A stretch of 64,000 bases of DNA, taken from positions 20,599,501-20,663,500 of the forward strand of contig JARDYH010000006.1 of NCBI GenBank assembly GCA_029215795.1. Reading direction: 5' to 3'. The notes beneath the pieces are model-generated. The model was given only the letters and a program-made list of their open reading frames with translations. It ran no database searches and was not told where the DNA came from. Below, piece by piece: positions 1 through 11,071 of the stretch (position 1 is the stretch's first letter; every line of letters starts with the position of its first letter). Made by a program: the position numbers and the translations under genes. Source of the stretch: Anniella stebbinsi. Its lineage: Eukaryota > Chordata > Lepidosauria > Squamata > Anniellidae.

Positions 1-2700
1 CAGTAAAAAAAAAGAGAAGCCTTCAAGTTAAGAGCTCAACCCAGCCAAGCATTAAACAAGTGCACCTGCATTATCGAAGCAAATAATTCCAGAAGGGATT
101 CATGTTGCTGTGGATACAAAAGGGGAAGAACAGCTCAAAGATACTTGTAAAACAGGAGGGATTAGAGTATCTAGGGAAATAAGTAAAAGGTATTGGGTTT
201 CACTGCCTGGTTTTAGAAGGCAGCTACAAAAAGAGGCCTCAACATCCTTGGCTTTAAAATAAAAGGGTCATGTTGCCAATTTATTGGGGGCATGAAAGAC
301 GAAGCCAGGAAATTTTAAAACAACAACAACAATGTTTTAGATGCTTTTCAATCTTGGCAACATCAGTCAGATATTTAATGATTGTAATGGATGGAAGAAA
401 CTTCTTTTAAGGAAAAAAAAAGATGGACTTTATACAATAGCCACTTCTTTCGCCAGTATTCAAAAATGAGTGCAGCAAATCTCAGAAATTTTGAGAACAT
501 TTGTAATAATCTGCAATTATTAACAAGAGGCAAATGTTCCAGCACATGGTTTGAAAGTACATAACACGGCCACCTTGCTAAAGCTAAGTAAGTCTGGACC
601 TGATCAGTCCCTGGATGGAAGATTACCTGGAAGTCCTATGTATGCATTGAAAGTTCTACAGAAGAAAGGCAGGGTATTATAAATGTAACTCAATCACTCA
701 GTGGGAAATATCAACAAATTTCTGTATATCTCAAAGTATATTCTAGTTGCCCTATCATACCTCTGCCTGGTGCAAAGTGGCATACCTGGCATGGCATGAA
801 TGGTGGATTTTTGCATATGTGCAATCTTTGGGGCCTGGCTGCACTTGGAATGTAAGGGCCTCTTGGACTTGTTTGCACACATGGAAGCCTCCAACACTGC
901 TCTTCAAGTGTACACATATGGACACGCACACACACACACACACACCTTTGAATAAAGCCACAATTATTGACTCTGATTCAGATGTCCACGTGTACTTAGA
1001 TGTATATGCAGAGTAACATCTTGTATGCCCCCATTCTCTTCAGTGGTTTGGCAGTTCTCCACACGCTAAAGAATGGATATGAGGAACTTTCCCCTCTATT
1101 GAGGTGAAAGATACACATTGGAGATCTATATGTGTAGCAAAAAAAAAAAAAAAATGAAACCAGAAAGTTTAAATTTATGCTGTCAAAGGTTAATATTTAA
1201 AGCTAATTCCTACCAATTTTAAAGCTGAATTTGCTGTTGATGTTGTAATATATATCGATACCACATTATTATTCTCTGTTAATTGCTGAAAATAATTCTT
1301 TGAGGCATTATCTTTCCCTGTTGGGTATGCTTTACATTTGTCTCAGACACCATTCATTGTAACTGTGATTTCACAACAAGGCAAGATAGAACATGCCCTA
1401 TTTATCTATGTCCCCAACATTGATCTTCTCCATTTGCTGTAAATGATGCAAGGAGACAATGTCTGAAAGCTGCTGCTCCAGTAATACTGAGCACATGGCA
1501 AACCACTGCATTGTTTTGCTTTGGTATTATTTTCCCTCAGTATGGAAAAAAAGCAATGGGAAAAGGGCACATATTTCAGCCAACTCGTGTGGCAAAAGGC
1601 AGATAGCATAAAACAATAACAATTACTAAAACATTCATTACATGTTAGCCCTGTGATCAGCAAGTAAGTACTAACTATTTAATTAGTCAACTAATTAGTG
1701 GCAGGCAACATGGAAGGCTCCTGACATTCTCAGACAAATGTAAAGATAAAAAGCCTAATTAAACAGCAAGCATTATGCTAGCTACTGCCAAACAAGACAG
1801 CTGTGCAGGATATTGTGTAATACTGAGCTACCAGATAACAGGACTTGTAGTTGTTCTGACACAAGTAGGGCTTTAAAAGCATGTAATTTTAAAGCCATTT
1901 TTAGACTGCTAAACAGGCCCAAAGGAAGGAAACGGGGAAAGCCACTAATTCTAAACAGAAATCAGGGTTTTATATATGTATTAGCAAAGGAAAGTGCTCT
2001 CTGCTGTGAATGGTTCAGGCACATTTAAATGACCATCTTTCCCTACAATAAACTAAGATGTTTATTCTGAGGGGACTAACCCTTTCCTGATCACCCTTCA
2101 CAACTGACGGCACAGTGACTGTATGGTTACACTTTCTCCCAACTTCCTTGAGTGACAAGGCTCCAGGCGGCAGCATTTATCTGGGTTTGGTTTTCTTTGG
2201 AAAGAGGTCACTGGAGGCCTATGTCATTTTGTAATATTAGAGTTTATTTACAAATATACAGGTTGAGCGTCAGTGCAGGCACAGCTTAAACACTCCACAG
2301 ACAACCAAAATCAATGTCCCAAATCAGATCTTCAGGAAGAGATACCCCCTGATGATGTTAGCTTAGCTCCAAAACTGTAGTCTGTTCGCTTAGTTCCCTT
2401 TCACAAATACACATACAGAGACCCTGATTACATCATCCTTAGCTTGAGATGGGGGGAAGGTGTGTCCCTTGTCCCCTTGTCTGTTATGTTTTTCGTCTGC
2501 AGAAGATTCCAGAGTTGTCCTGTATCAGGAAGCAATTTGCTAACAATTAACTCCCATAGAGACACATCACCTGAATATCCCATCTCTTAACAGTCATTTT
2601 TCAAGTCCAAGGATCTGGCTAGGCATCGTGTTAAGACAGGCATGAACAGACTCCAGCTTGTGGGATCTACTATCATGGTCATACTAACTGGAGCCAGGAG
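1..2700. other. Intron DNA, no recognised gene
   Basis: Taken as CFAP61 intron, because no exon following the 10265 exon was recognised. Only short poly-A runs and the CA repeat were seen. Confidence 0.5.
926..945. repeat. CA microsatellite
   Basis: (CA)n of about 20 bp. Confidence 0.95.
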
Positions 2701-2714
2701 CAAAATAGTGGTGG

Positions 2715-2792
2715 AGTATATGCCTCTGAGGGTGAAGTCAGTAACTGACATCATGATGTCAATTACTGACTGCACCCTCAAAGGCATATACT
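2715..2792. repeat. Palindrome without spacer, 39-bp arms
   Basis: The arms meet at CATCA|TGATG (2753/2754). The outer ends are AGTATATGCC and GGCATATACT, with 3 mismatches in 39 pairs. Confidence 0.93.
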
Positions 2793-2929
2793 GGGGGTGA
2801 CCTGCATATATAAATACAAATCACTACAAAACATGAATTCTAACAGGCTAGTGTTGAAAATAACTGAGAGTCATTCAATGATCTATCACTGATCTATTAA
2901 GGCCATTAGCAAGACCATCCTGCCTCTAC

Positions 2930-4520
2930 CTGCTGCACCTCAAGCTGTTTAGATGTTGGAGGCAAGGAGTCTTCTATGAGTTTTTTATTGTCTCAAGGAG
3001 GGCCTGCAGGACGGGTATTGACACCGGGCATGAAGCATCAGTGGCAACAGCATCAAAAACAGGATCCTGAATGTTTGAAGGTGATTGCTGTGCTGTAATT
3101 CCCAAATGCTGTTCGAAGTATCAGGTCCGTAAACTGTCCAAGGTCCTCTGACAGTGAGAAAGCATTATGAGAAGCCACTTCTGTATCAGGGGACATATAG
3201 ATGGCTGGACTGCAGATGGAGAGATTCTATCAAGATTGGTAGTCTTCCTGCTGCAAAGTGAGGAACTCCTGTGGCTGTGGAGTGTTGAGGGTCTTGATTA
3301 GGATGTTGAGGGTCTTGATTAGGATGCAGTGACCCCAAAGCTTTTGACACCAGCATGGGGAACAGTCCAAACTGCTGCACTGATTGGGGCCATTCCCATG
3401 GCAGTGTCAGAGTGGACGGTATCAGAGTAGGTCTAAGATTCAATACACACCCTGCACTCTCAGTAGGAGGAGGTGGGGTGACCAGATCAGAAGGAGCCAG
3501 CAGTTTAGAAACAGTAGCTGATGGGCGTCTATGCCAATAAAAGGTGATGGTTCCTGCCAGCATCTATCATAAGGTCCACAGGGATCTGGATCCCAGTACA
3601 CACTCTGTAATAAGGATGTGGCCAATCCAAACACCTGTCCCAATCTAGTGGAGAATGGGATCGCTCTCTAAATTCACCTCTGGGATGGTAGTAATCTCAT
3701 GAAGGTATCGAGAATAGAGAGTCAGGTGAACCTCTGGAACAATCTCTGCAAGGGGACCTATGGTCTCTCCTTTCCAACTGAGGTGGAACTGGTGGTGTCT
3801 CTAATTTCACCCTCCGATGTAGAGGCAAGTTGTCGATGATCAACTATCAGTACCAATCTCGATATCGGTATTGACAAACTTAACAAAGGATCGAAGGAAC
3901 ATTCCTCGGCATCGACAGTGAGGTGAAGGTGAATCTCTCGGTATTGAGAGTGGCTGCTCTCCTGGAAAAGTCTGTAGAGAGACACTTCGCTGAAGAGACG
4001 GAGTCAGTGACAATCGATGTGGTGAGGTTAAAACCTGCAGCTGTTTAGAAGAATTATCTAAAGCTTCATTATTTCTAAGAGACTCTTTCCTTTTCTTCTT
4101 TTTCTCTTCTGCAACCACTGAAGCAGAATGCTTCACAGGCTTGGATTTTGCCTTTTTGTTAGCTTTTTAGCGAATGATAATGTTAAAGATCTGGCTGGTG
4201 TTGGAGGCTAATCTAACTGACTGCTTGCCCCTGGTATTGTTGATTCAGGGGATCTATCTCCAGTACTGGCAGTGGGAGGAGCTGCTTGCGACTGCAGTTG
4301 ACCCACCCCTAGTAAAGCTTTATTCCACAGTACCATCTTCTATCTGTCTGACTGATGGCATCTCGTTCACTTTGAAAACGCCTGTCAGAATTGGCAGGAT
4401 TCAACTACATGTCCTTCTCCTAGACATAGGAGGCACAAGGAGTGGCCATCACACGGTGGCAATTTGCTGCTGCACTTTGTACACTTTCAGAAGGGCCATG
4501 CACCCTTCCAGGTAATTGGA
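2930..4520 (-). pseudogene. Decayed retroelement ORF1-like region (possibly DIRS)
   Basis: Minus-strand frames broken by stops carry a Lys/Glu/Arg-rich tract (AEEKKKKRKESLRN near 4080) followed by Ser/Arg/Pro-rich sequence. Further upstream (4370-4520), Cys- and His-containing segments resemble the N-terminal part of DIRS ORF1 proteins. There is no intact frame. A short direct duplication of a 22-bp unit is present near 3283-3326. Assignment to DIRS is an inference from composition and from the nearby DIRS reverse transcriptase relic. It cannot be the same copy in its original order, because ORF1 should lie upstream (higher coordinates) of the RT on this strand. Confidence 0.35.
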
Positions 4521-4529
4521 CAAACAAGA

Positions 4530-4531
4530 AT

Positions 4532-4565
<34 letters not shown>

Positions 4566-4566
4566 A
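4530..4566. repeat. TG/CG alternating purine-pyrimidine tract
   Basis: (TG)12 runs directly into (CG)4 and CACATG, an uninterrupted alternating tract of about 36 bp with Z-DNA-type composition. Confidence 0.9.
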
Positions 4567-5030
4567 TGCAACTCAACGACGAGAAGAAATAACTAGACTA
4601 GAATAAAAGAAAATTTGGCTGAAAAAACACCTTGAATGCGAACAAAGTCAGAGAAAGCTCCCAGATGAGGTTGCCACAAAGGCAAATGAAAGAGAAAGAG
4701 GCAGGAACCCATTAGGACATGCACAGTTTGCACTGAGGGAGGACCCCCCACCTAAACTGACATGCCTCAGTTTCCTGGTATGAGGCTCTGTGCAGGCACA
4801 GAGCCCATATGTGTGATGCACAGAGACCACGAAGAAGAACTCATCTGCCTCAGCCAGCACCGTTCAGCTTCCAAACTGTTAGTCAGAAAAGATCCGGCTG
4901 CGGATGAAGAACAGAGCCCTGTGATAACAGATCCTTCCTGCACAAAAGCCTTCAAAGACTTTCCCCTGCCAATTCCAACAGATCTGGAAATCACAGGCAC
5001 TTTGGCCAATAACGTGCCTGATCTTCCTGA

Positions 5031-5890
5031 TTGTTTGCGGTAGCAGAAATATGGGTGGGAAGGCACACAGAAGACAAGTTGGCCAAAGAATCTGTGCCTT
5101 GGACCTCTGAATGTGGGAGCCTTAACAGGAAGAGGGGATCTTGTGTCATGTCTGACCCAGAATCAGACCAGGATGTCTCTTCAAATAAAGAGCCTGAGAT
5201 TGCAGAGCCTGAAGATGATGTGGAACCTCCTGATGCTGGTGCTAACCCAGGCCCCTCCAGCATCTGTAGGGAAGCTACATTGGGCCCGTTAGCAGTGGTG
5301 GACCTTGAGGAATTCATGGACAAGGGTTCTGAGGAATGTGCCTCATCTGTAGTGTCAGAAGAGGAAGCTGAATAACAACTCAGCCCAAAGGAATGCTAAG
5401 GCCATTACCAGGCAAAGGAGTGCCCACTTGCAGAAAAGGATTCCTTAGGAATAAGGGTCTTATCATAAGCAGGACACTCTTCCAGAGTAGGACTTGCCAG
5501 AGTGCCTGTAATGAAATGCAGCTCAGCTCTGGAAGCTCTGGTTATATAAGCCTTCAGTTTCAGTCTAGCCATTGCTGCAACAATGTCTTACCTTCAGCTC
5601 CGGTGCCCTGTATCTTCTTTCTTTGACCTTGCCTTATGACTGAACCTCTGTGCTTCTGTCCTCTGGACTCCTGCTTGACTCAGCTTTTTTCACTATATTT
5701 CTGTTTGACTGCTGTCTCATATTTGTACCATGGCTGTGCCTCAGTCCTCTCTTCTGGAAACCACTTGCTTAACTGGTAACACTGTGCTCTCAACCCTTGC
5801 CTATTACTGACTAACTATTGAACTTGTCCCTTAGTTTGCCCTAACACTGAGCATGAGCCAGCCATAGCAGGTCAGGCTGAGCCAATCTGC
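5031..5890 (+). other. Acidic ORF plus LTR-like stretch, unrecognised
   Basis: A plus-strand frame at 5031-5375 ends in an acidic tail (DPESDQDVSSNKEPEIAEPE... to EEEAE). It is followed by a CT-rich stretch with a TATA-like box (GGTTATATAAGCC, near 5540). The whole block resembles a retroelement LTR or leader more than a host exon. I did not recognise the protein, and I see no paired LTR or target duplication. Confidence 0.3.
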
Positions 5891-7300
5891 CATTACATTC
5901 TCCTTTCCAGACAGATGTTCCACCTTGAGAGGCAGGCGTTGCTATGCACACCAGAACAGCTCCATTGCTTCCTTGTGGAGCAACCTGGATTTCGATCTTC
6001 CTGGTGGTTCACATAAGCTTTTGCTGAGATGTTGTCTGTCCAGACAAGAATATGTCTTCCCTTTGTTTCTATAATGAACTCCTGCAGTGCCAATTTAACT
6101 GCTTGGAGCTCCAGCTAGTTATACTCCTTTTAGTTTCAGTTGGGACCAAGTGTGCTGCGTTACCTTGTTATTCAGGTGAGCTCCCCAGCCATACAGAATG
6201 GCATCGGTGCTGAACATAATCCTCCAGATTCATTCTGTCCAGCCACCAATTCCACTCCCACCTGGTCTGTGTTCACAGTGAGATTTGTAAGGAAACCCAA
6301 GTGGCTATCTGAAGTTGGAAGGGGAGAAAAACTTTCTGTAATTCCATGGAATGGAAATGACATCAATTCACCAGATCCTCACATGGCACCATTATGCCCA
6401 TCAGTATAGCCAGGGTAATGAGGTTTTAAACAGACTCCACTCTGATTGAACTGGCCAGCTGCAACATCTTGGACTGTCTCTCCTCTGTCAGAAATATCCA
6501 GAATTGTGATGTGTCAAGTATCACCCCAATGTTTCAGTTGTTTGGAAGGAACGAAGGAGCTGTTCTCCATGTTCACAATGAAGCTATGATCCCTCAGACC
6601 AGTCAGTGTTCTTTAGATATTGTTGAGACATCTCTGCTCAGATGTCAGCAGTATAAGAATGTTTTCAAGGTATGGGTGAAGGAATGTTCCTTGAATCCTG
6701 AGGTGTGCACCCAGGGCCACCAAGTTTTTAGTGACACCCTCAGAGCCAATATGAGACCAAAGGGGAGCAGACTTACTGGTAGTGCCATCTGTTGTAGCAG
6801 ACGTGAAGGTATCTGCAGTGTTTTCCCCTGGCACATATGTGAAGATATGCTTCTCACAGCTTCATTGAAACTAAGAAATCCTGACTTCAGAGTGTTACCA
6901 CAGTGGATCTGAGTGTTTCCATTTTGAATGCTTTTTTATCAGGTGCCTGTTCAATCATTTGAGGTCCAGTATAGTTCTTGTCTTCCCATTTTTCTTTGTG
7001 ACAAAAAAGAAAATTCAGTACATGCCTGAACTGGCTTGGGATCATGGGACAAGTTCTATGGCCCTGATGTCAATCAGATGATGAATAGCTTTCAGGAATT
7101 TCAAATGTTTTTCCAACTTCTTTGCTTTTGGCATGGAGATAAACTTGTCCCGTGAAAAATCCAGGCAACAGCCCTGAGAGACAGTGTCCTTGACCCAATG
7201 ATCTGAAGTAACCTGGAACCATACTTTGGAAAAGTCCAAGAATCATCCCCCAATTTGCCCAAGCCCTGGCATCATGCCGCGGAGGTTTTCTTCTTCTTCT
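5885..7300 (-). pseudogene. DIRS-type retrotransposon relic (reverse transcriptase and RNase H)
   Basis: Minus-strand translation, with several frameshifts and stops, gives the order expected of a DIRS polymerase. It runs from TKKNGKTRTILDLK (about 6990) to LGAHLRIQGTFLHPYLENIL (about 6690), where the YLDD box has become YLEN. It continues through LRDHSFIVNMENS (about 6570) and YGWGAHLNNKVTQHTW (about 6170), to the RNase H segments ILVWTDNISAKAYVN (about 6040) and HLSGKENVMADWLS (about 5905). Both catalytic-box changes and the many breaks mean it is dead. No tyrosine recombinase or terminal repeats were seen on the downstream side. Confidence 0.75.
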
Positions 7301-7486
7301 TGGTGAAATGGCTGGAAGATTGCTGGGTAGCTCTCCTGTTCATGGACTTAAATTCTCTACTCCATTGGGACTGGGATCACCCGGAATAAAATGGCATAGA
7401 TGTTTTCCTGTTGTAGTGAAAGGACTACGCTGGAGTGCCTTTCTTCTTTGTTCACTATAGGCAATGTTTTTTTTTATCCTTGGTTT

Positions 7487-7672
7487 ATACAAGGCCCTGC
7501 CTTCTTTTGTATATGGTCACTCTAGTATAGTGCCTGCACCTTTAACTGTTGTGATGAAGAGGGAATATCACCAGGAACTAATTGCATACAAATGACACTG
7601 GCTGAAATTCCCTTTTCTCTACAACTGTTAAAGTTAATGAGCCCTGACCTGGATTTTATCTGGTCACCCTAC
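7487..7672. mobile_element. Foldback hAT-type MITE, left-truncated copy
   Basis: Matches the right 60% of the 320-bp family described at 24432-24751, including its centre (GTATATGGTCACTCTAG) and its right terminus (TATCTGGTCACCCTA). The left half is missing, so there is no target duplication. Confidence 0.8.
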
Positions 7673-7682
7673 TTAATTAGAG

Positions 7683-7957
7683 GTGACCCTATGAAAAGAA
7701 GGACAGGGCTCCTGTATCTTTTAACAGTTGGCTAGAAAAGGGAATTTCAGCAGGTGTCAGCAGCACCTGGTGAATTCCCTCTTCATCGCAATAGTTAAGC
7801 TGTTGAGGGCAGGGCTCCTGCAGCTTTAACTGTTGTGATGAAGAGGGGATTTCATCATGTGCTGCACGTGTACAAATGACACCTGCTGAAATTATCTTTT
7901 CTGTTCAATTGTTAAAGATACAGGAGCCCTGTCCTCCTTTTCATATGGCCACCCACA
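7683..7957. mobile_element. Diverged relative of the foldback MITE
   Basis: Starts GGTGACCCTATGAAAAG and ends CTTTTCATATGGCCACCC. Internal blocks AACAGTT, GGGAATTTCAGC and CTTCATC are shared with the 320-bp family, but the termini read CAGGGCTCCTGTAT rather than the main family's. It is probably an older subfamily. Confidence 0.6.
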
Positions 7958-8149
7958 TTCTACTGGGGCAGGGCACATTTGGCAATTTGAGAAACTGTGC
8001 TAGGCACCACCACAAAATGGCTGCCATGGGAGGCATGGCAAAAGACAAATAATCTTCCCCAAAGACTTGAGTACATACTGAAGAGGGGAACACACTAAAC
8101 AATTCCTTTGAAACTACAGAGAGTGATGCTGCCTCTACAAGAGGCATTT

Positions 8150-8470
8150 AAAGCTCTTTCAAGGCGCATTAAAAAAATTACCTCTAAAAGAACGGAGCGC
8201 AAGTCAGACATAGAGGCGCGTTTTCTCTCCGATTCTCCGCATTATCGAATGCGCGTTAAATAGCGAGTTTTATTTTGCTCTGGCCGTTAAAGCACATTTT
8301 GACTATGTGAACAAGCGATTCTCCGCATTAACTACTTGTAAAGCGCATTTGAAACAACCGGTAAGGTCACCTGTTGAGTGCTCAATTACCTCCTGCATAC
8401 AAGCATTTACGATAAAGCGCTTCAGCGATTATGCGCATAATCAGCTAACCAGGCGTCAAACGGAATCCAT
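8150..8470. repeat. CpG-rich patch with recurring GATTCTCCGCATTA motif
   Basis: About 320 bp with far more CpG than its flanks. GATTCTCCGCATTA occurs near 8230 and again near 8311, and GCGCATT/AAAGCGC-type words recur about every 40-90 bp. There is no ORF of note and I did not recognise the sequence. CpG retention suggests recent arrival or lack of methylation. Confidence 0.45.
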
Positions 8471-9079
8471 CTAGAGGGGGTCTAAGAAAATGTGACTATC
8501 TTGTCTTTTTTGTTTTAAATGGGAGGGCTATGGCACTTTAGGGAGGGCATCAGGAAATGTGTTCAGGGGCACCACGTTGCCTATCCCTGTGTATGCGTTG
8601 GAGTTTGGAAGAGAAGTCACAAGTCCCACCTTACAGAGAGACAATCCCAGAAACTGCAGTGCAGAGAAAGGGAGAGCACTGCCCTTCAACCCACTTTCTC
8701 TGCTGCCTCTTTCCCTTTCTCTTTCCTTGCTCCCTCTGTTGCTACCATGCTACCCATTCCTTGTTTCATCCTTTCCTTCCCTCTGATGCAAGTTCTCTGA
8801 TCTGCCTCTTTCTTCCTCCCAACCTCCCCCTTTACTCTTCTTCATAATATTCTTCTTTGCCCTTTCCTCTATTGCCTCCATCAACCTTCTCGCCTTCTCA
8901 CCTAGCAATCCATGGAATTATGCACCACTTTATTTTATTTTAAATTTAATTTATAGAGGTAATGATGATTGATGAGGAGGTAATTACTTGAAGGGAAATT
9001 GCTTAAATTTTGAAGCAGGGTCTGAGTGGGAATATGGAAATTAATTGGTTTAATTAACTGATTTGCTTTTAGATTTAGG

Positions 9080-9122
9080 GTGTGTGTGTGTATGTGTGTG
9101 TGTGTGTGTGGTGTGTGTGTAT
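9080..9122. repeat. TG microsatellite
   Basis: (TG)n with single interruptions. Confidence 0.95.
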
Positions 9123-9502
9123 GATCTTGACTATAAGTACAACCTTGTGTAATAAAGCTGTTTAATATAGTTAAATATTGACAAGTCACTAAAAGAAAAA
9201 CAAACTATATAATAATGCAAAAAATACCCCTAGCTCCTGACCTTCATGAATGGTTTTGCACTGCTTAATCCACAAATATACAGAGGATATACAAAGCTTA
9301 GCTTTTCCTTCCTCGACAAATTTTTAGAAGCAGCTTTTGCTCTGATTTTATTCATAACTTGGACAACTCTTGTTTCATATTTTAATACTGTTTGGTGTTT
9401 TTAATAGCCTTATACTGACCTTTAGCAAAAATACACTTGAAAATCTTCACACATGGAAAGTTATCTTTGGCAGTAGGGTGTAGTTTCAAGAACAATCTTT
9501 TT

Positions 9503-9504
9503 GA

Positions 9505-9535
<31 letters not shown>
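9503..9535. repeat. GAAA microsatellite
   Basis: (GAAA)8, uninterrupted. Confidence 0.95.
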
Positions 9536-9537
<2 letters not shown>

Positions 9538-9718
9538 CTATGTCTGCTTTTTCATCCTGATCCAGGGGCTCAGGGTTGTGCATGTAGGAGCTACATCTGC
9601 ACAGAGCACCTCTAGAGGACTTTTCAGAAAGTGTGTCCTGTATCAAAGGAGAGAGGAACGTGCGGCAAAGTTATGGCCCAGGACTCAAACCCCTCATCCT
9701 CAGAGAATGAGACTGCTG

Positions 9719-9912
9719 GAACATAGGAAGCTGTTGTATACTGAGTCAGACTTGTGGTCCATCAAGTGCAGTATTGTCGCCACTGACTGGCAACAGCTCT
9801 CCAGGGTTTCAGGCAGGATTCCTGCCTAGCCCTATCTGGAGATGCTGGGGATTGAACCCAGGACCTTCTGCATGTAAAGGAGGCACTCTACACTGAGCCA
9901 CAGCCCCTCCTG
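9719..9912 (-). mobile_element. tRNA-derived SINE
   Basis: On the minus strand the head reads GGGGCTGTGGCTCAGTGTAG (A box) and, about 30 bp on, GGTTCAATCCC (B box). The body ends in the reverse complement of ACATAGGAAGCTGTTGTATA. This head-body combination is a common squamate SINE, as I recall it. The pol III boxes are readable, but the copy carries small deletions. Confidence 0.8.
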
Positions 9913-10264
9913 AATTAAGAGACCTGGGGGACAGCTCGGTTACAGAAAGGTGTCATGAGGTTCCTTGGTACCTAGCTCTCCAGGAAGGCCCTAGGCACAA
10001 GTCCCTGTGCCCAGAGGAGCTGTGTTGCCTTCCTTGGATTCTGAGGACTTGAGCCATGAAGATACCACCGCACTTCAGCCACTTCCTTGTTGTTGCAGCT
10101 CAGACTGTGCCCCTTTAAGAAGTTAATAGGTGAGGCATAGGACTCTGTGTACACACCAGTGTGTCCATGAAGCTTTGGGTTAGGGCAGCATATGATACTC
10201 TGACAAGAAGGGAAAAAATAGTCAACTTCCCTCATTATAACAAGCACACAATTTAAAAACTTAC

Positions 10265-10392
10265 CAAAAAATCAGTGTTTCCATGAAGGAGATTCCAACA
10301 TTTGATGCTCCAACTACAACTATTCTAGCATTAACTGACACTTTAGGCTCCAGGGACAACTTCCGATTAAAGTGGTTCAGTGCATACTTTGA
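10265..10392 (-). CDS. CFAP61: CFAP61 exon, start of Rossmann-like domain
   Basis: A 128-nt exon, phase 0 in and phase 2 out, encodes [20 protein letters not shown] then [22 protein letters not shown] plus a split codon. The acceptor is CCTCTTACAG|TCA and the donor TTG|GTAAGT. The hydrophobic strand followed by G-A-S-N-V-G is the beta-alpha-beta nucleotide-binding loop that begins the C-terminal pyridine-nucleotide-oxidoreductase-like domain. The first Gly and the last Gly of the loop are kept. The middle Gly of the classical GxGxxG is Ser here, which is also my recollection for the family. No downstream exon was recognised in 1-10264. Confidence 0.94.
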
Positions 10393-10499
10393 CTGTAAGA
10401 GGAATTAAAAACAAAAAAGCAGTGAAGTCAAAATGCCGAGGACTCTTTAACAGTTTTCTAATAGCATTACAAATGCAGACATAAATTAAAAGGGGACCC

Positions 10500-11070
10500 T
10501 GCCACACATAGATCTCCAATTTGTAAAGGGATGGGACACTTTACACTCTGCATGGCAGCGGTGGAGAACCTTGCTGCATTCCCAGAGAGGTAATCTGTTG
10601 GCAGGGCCGTTCGGAGCTGGTAATATGCCCAGGCCAGATGGGAAGTGTGTGCCACCCCCATTTCAAAAAAGGAGGACAACATGGCCGCCCCAAGGGGGTG
10701 TGCCCACAAACATGTCCGTTCTACATAACACCTTCATATTAAACCTGTTCTACAACACCTCAAGGCACATATATCCCCGCCCCACATGCGGCATGGCCCT
10801 CTGGAGCTTGTAGTCTGACCGTGGTATTCACGGCGGATGGCTTCTGCACTGTTTCCGCAAGGTGGGCTCCTCGCTTCTCGATGGGCCGCTTATGCTATGG
10901 AAGCAGTAGCGTAAGCTAGGGGGGGACCTCCTCATCAGAGTGCCCCCTCCAAATCGTGGGCCCTGGGCCAACTGGCCCCACTGCCCCCCCCCCTCTGCAC
11001 GGCCCTCTCTGTTGGAGCTGTATGCTGGTGGTGGGCAGGGCCAATTGTTTTATGTCTTCCTGTCATTATA
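10500..11070. other. GC-rich intergenic-type stretch, unassigned
   Basis: Intron DNA with GC-rich blocks, a poly-C run near 10985 and a CAGTAGCGTAAGCTAGG word near 10904 that resembles ends of hAT-like reptile MITEs. No exon was recognised. Confidence 0.3.
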
Positions 11071-11071
11071 G

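Noticed and set aside
9840..9912. Possible tRNA gene on the minus strand
   Set aside because: A and B boxes are present, but the sequence continues into a SINE body and lacks a clean cloverleaf with acceptor stem.
1..10264. Search for the next CFAP61 exon (continuing the Rossmann-like domain)
   Set aside because: No segment with matching peptide, phase-2 acceptor and donor was found by eye. The exon probably lies beyond position 1, though a miss is possible.
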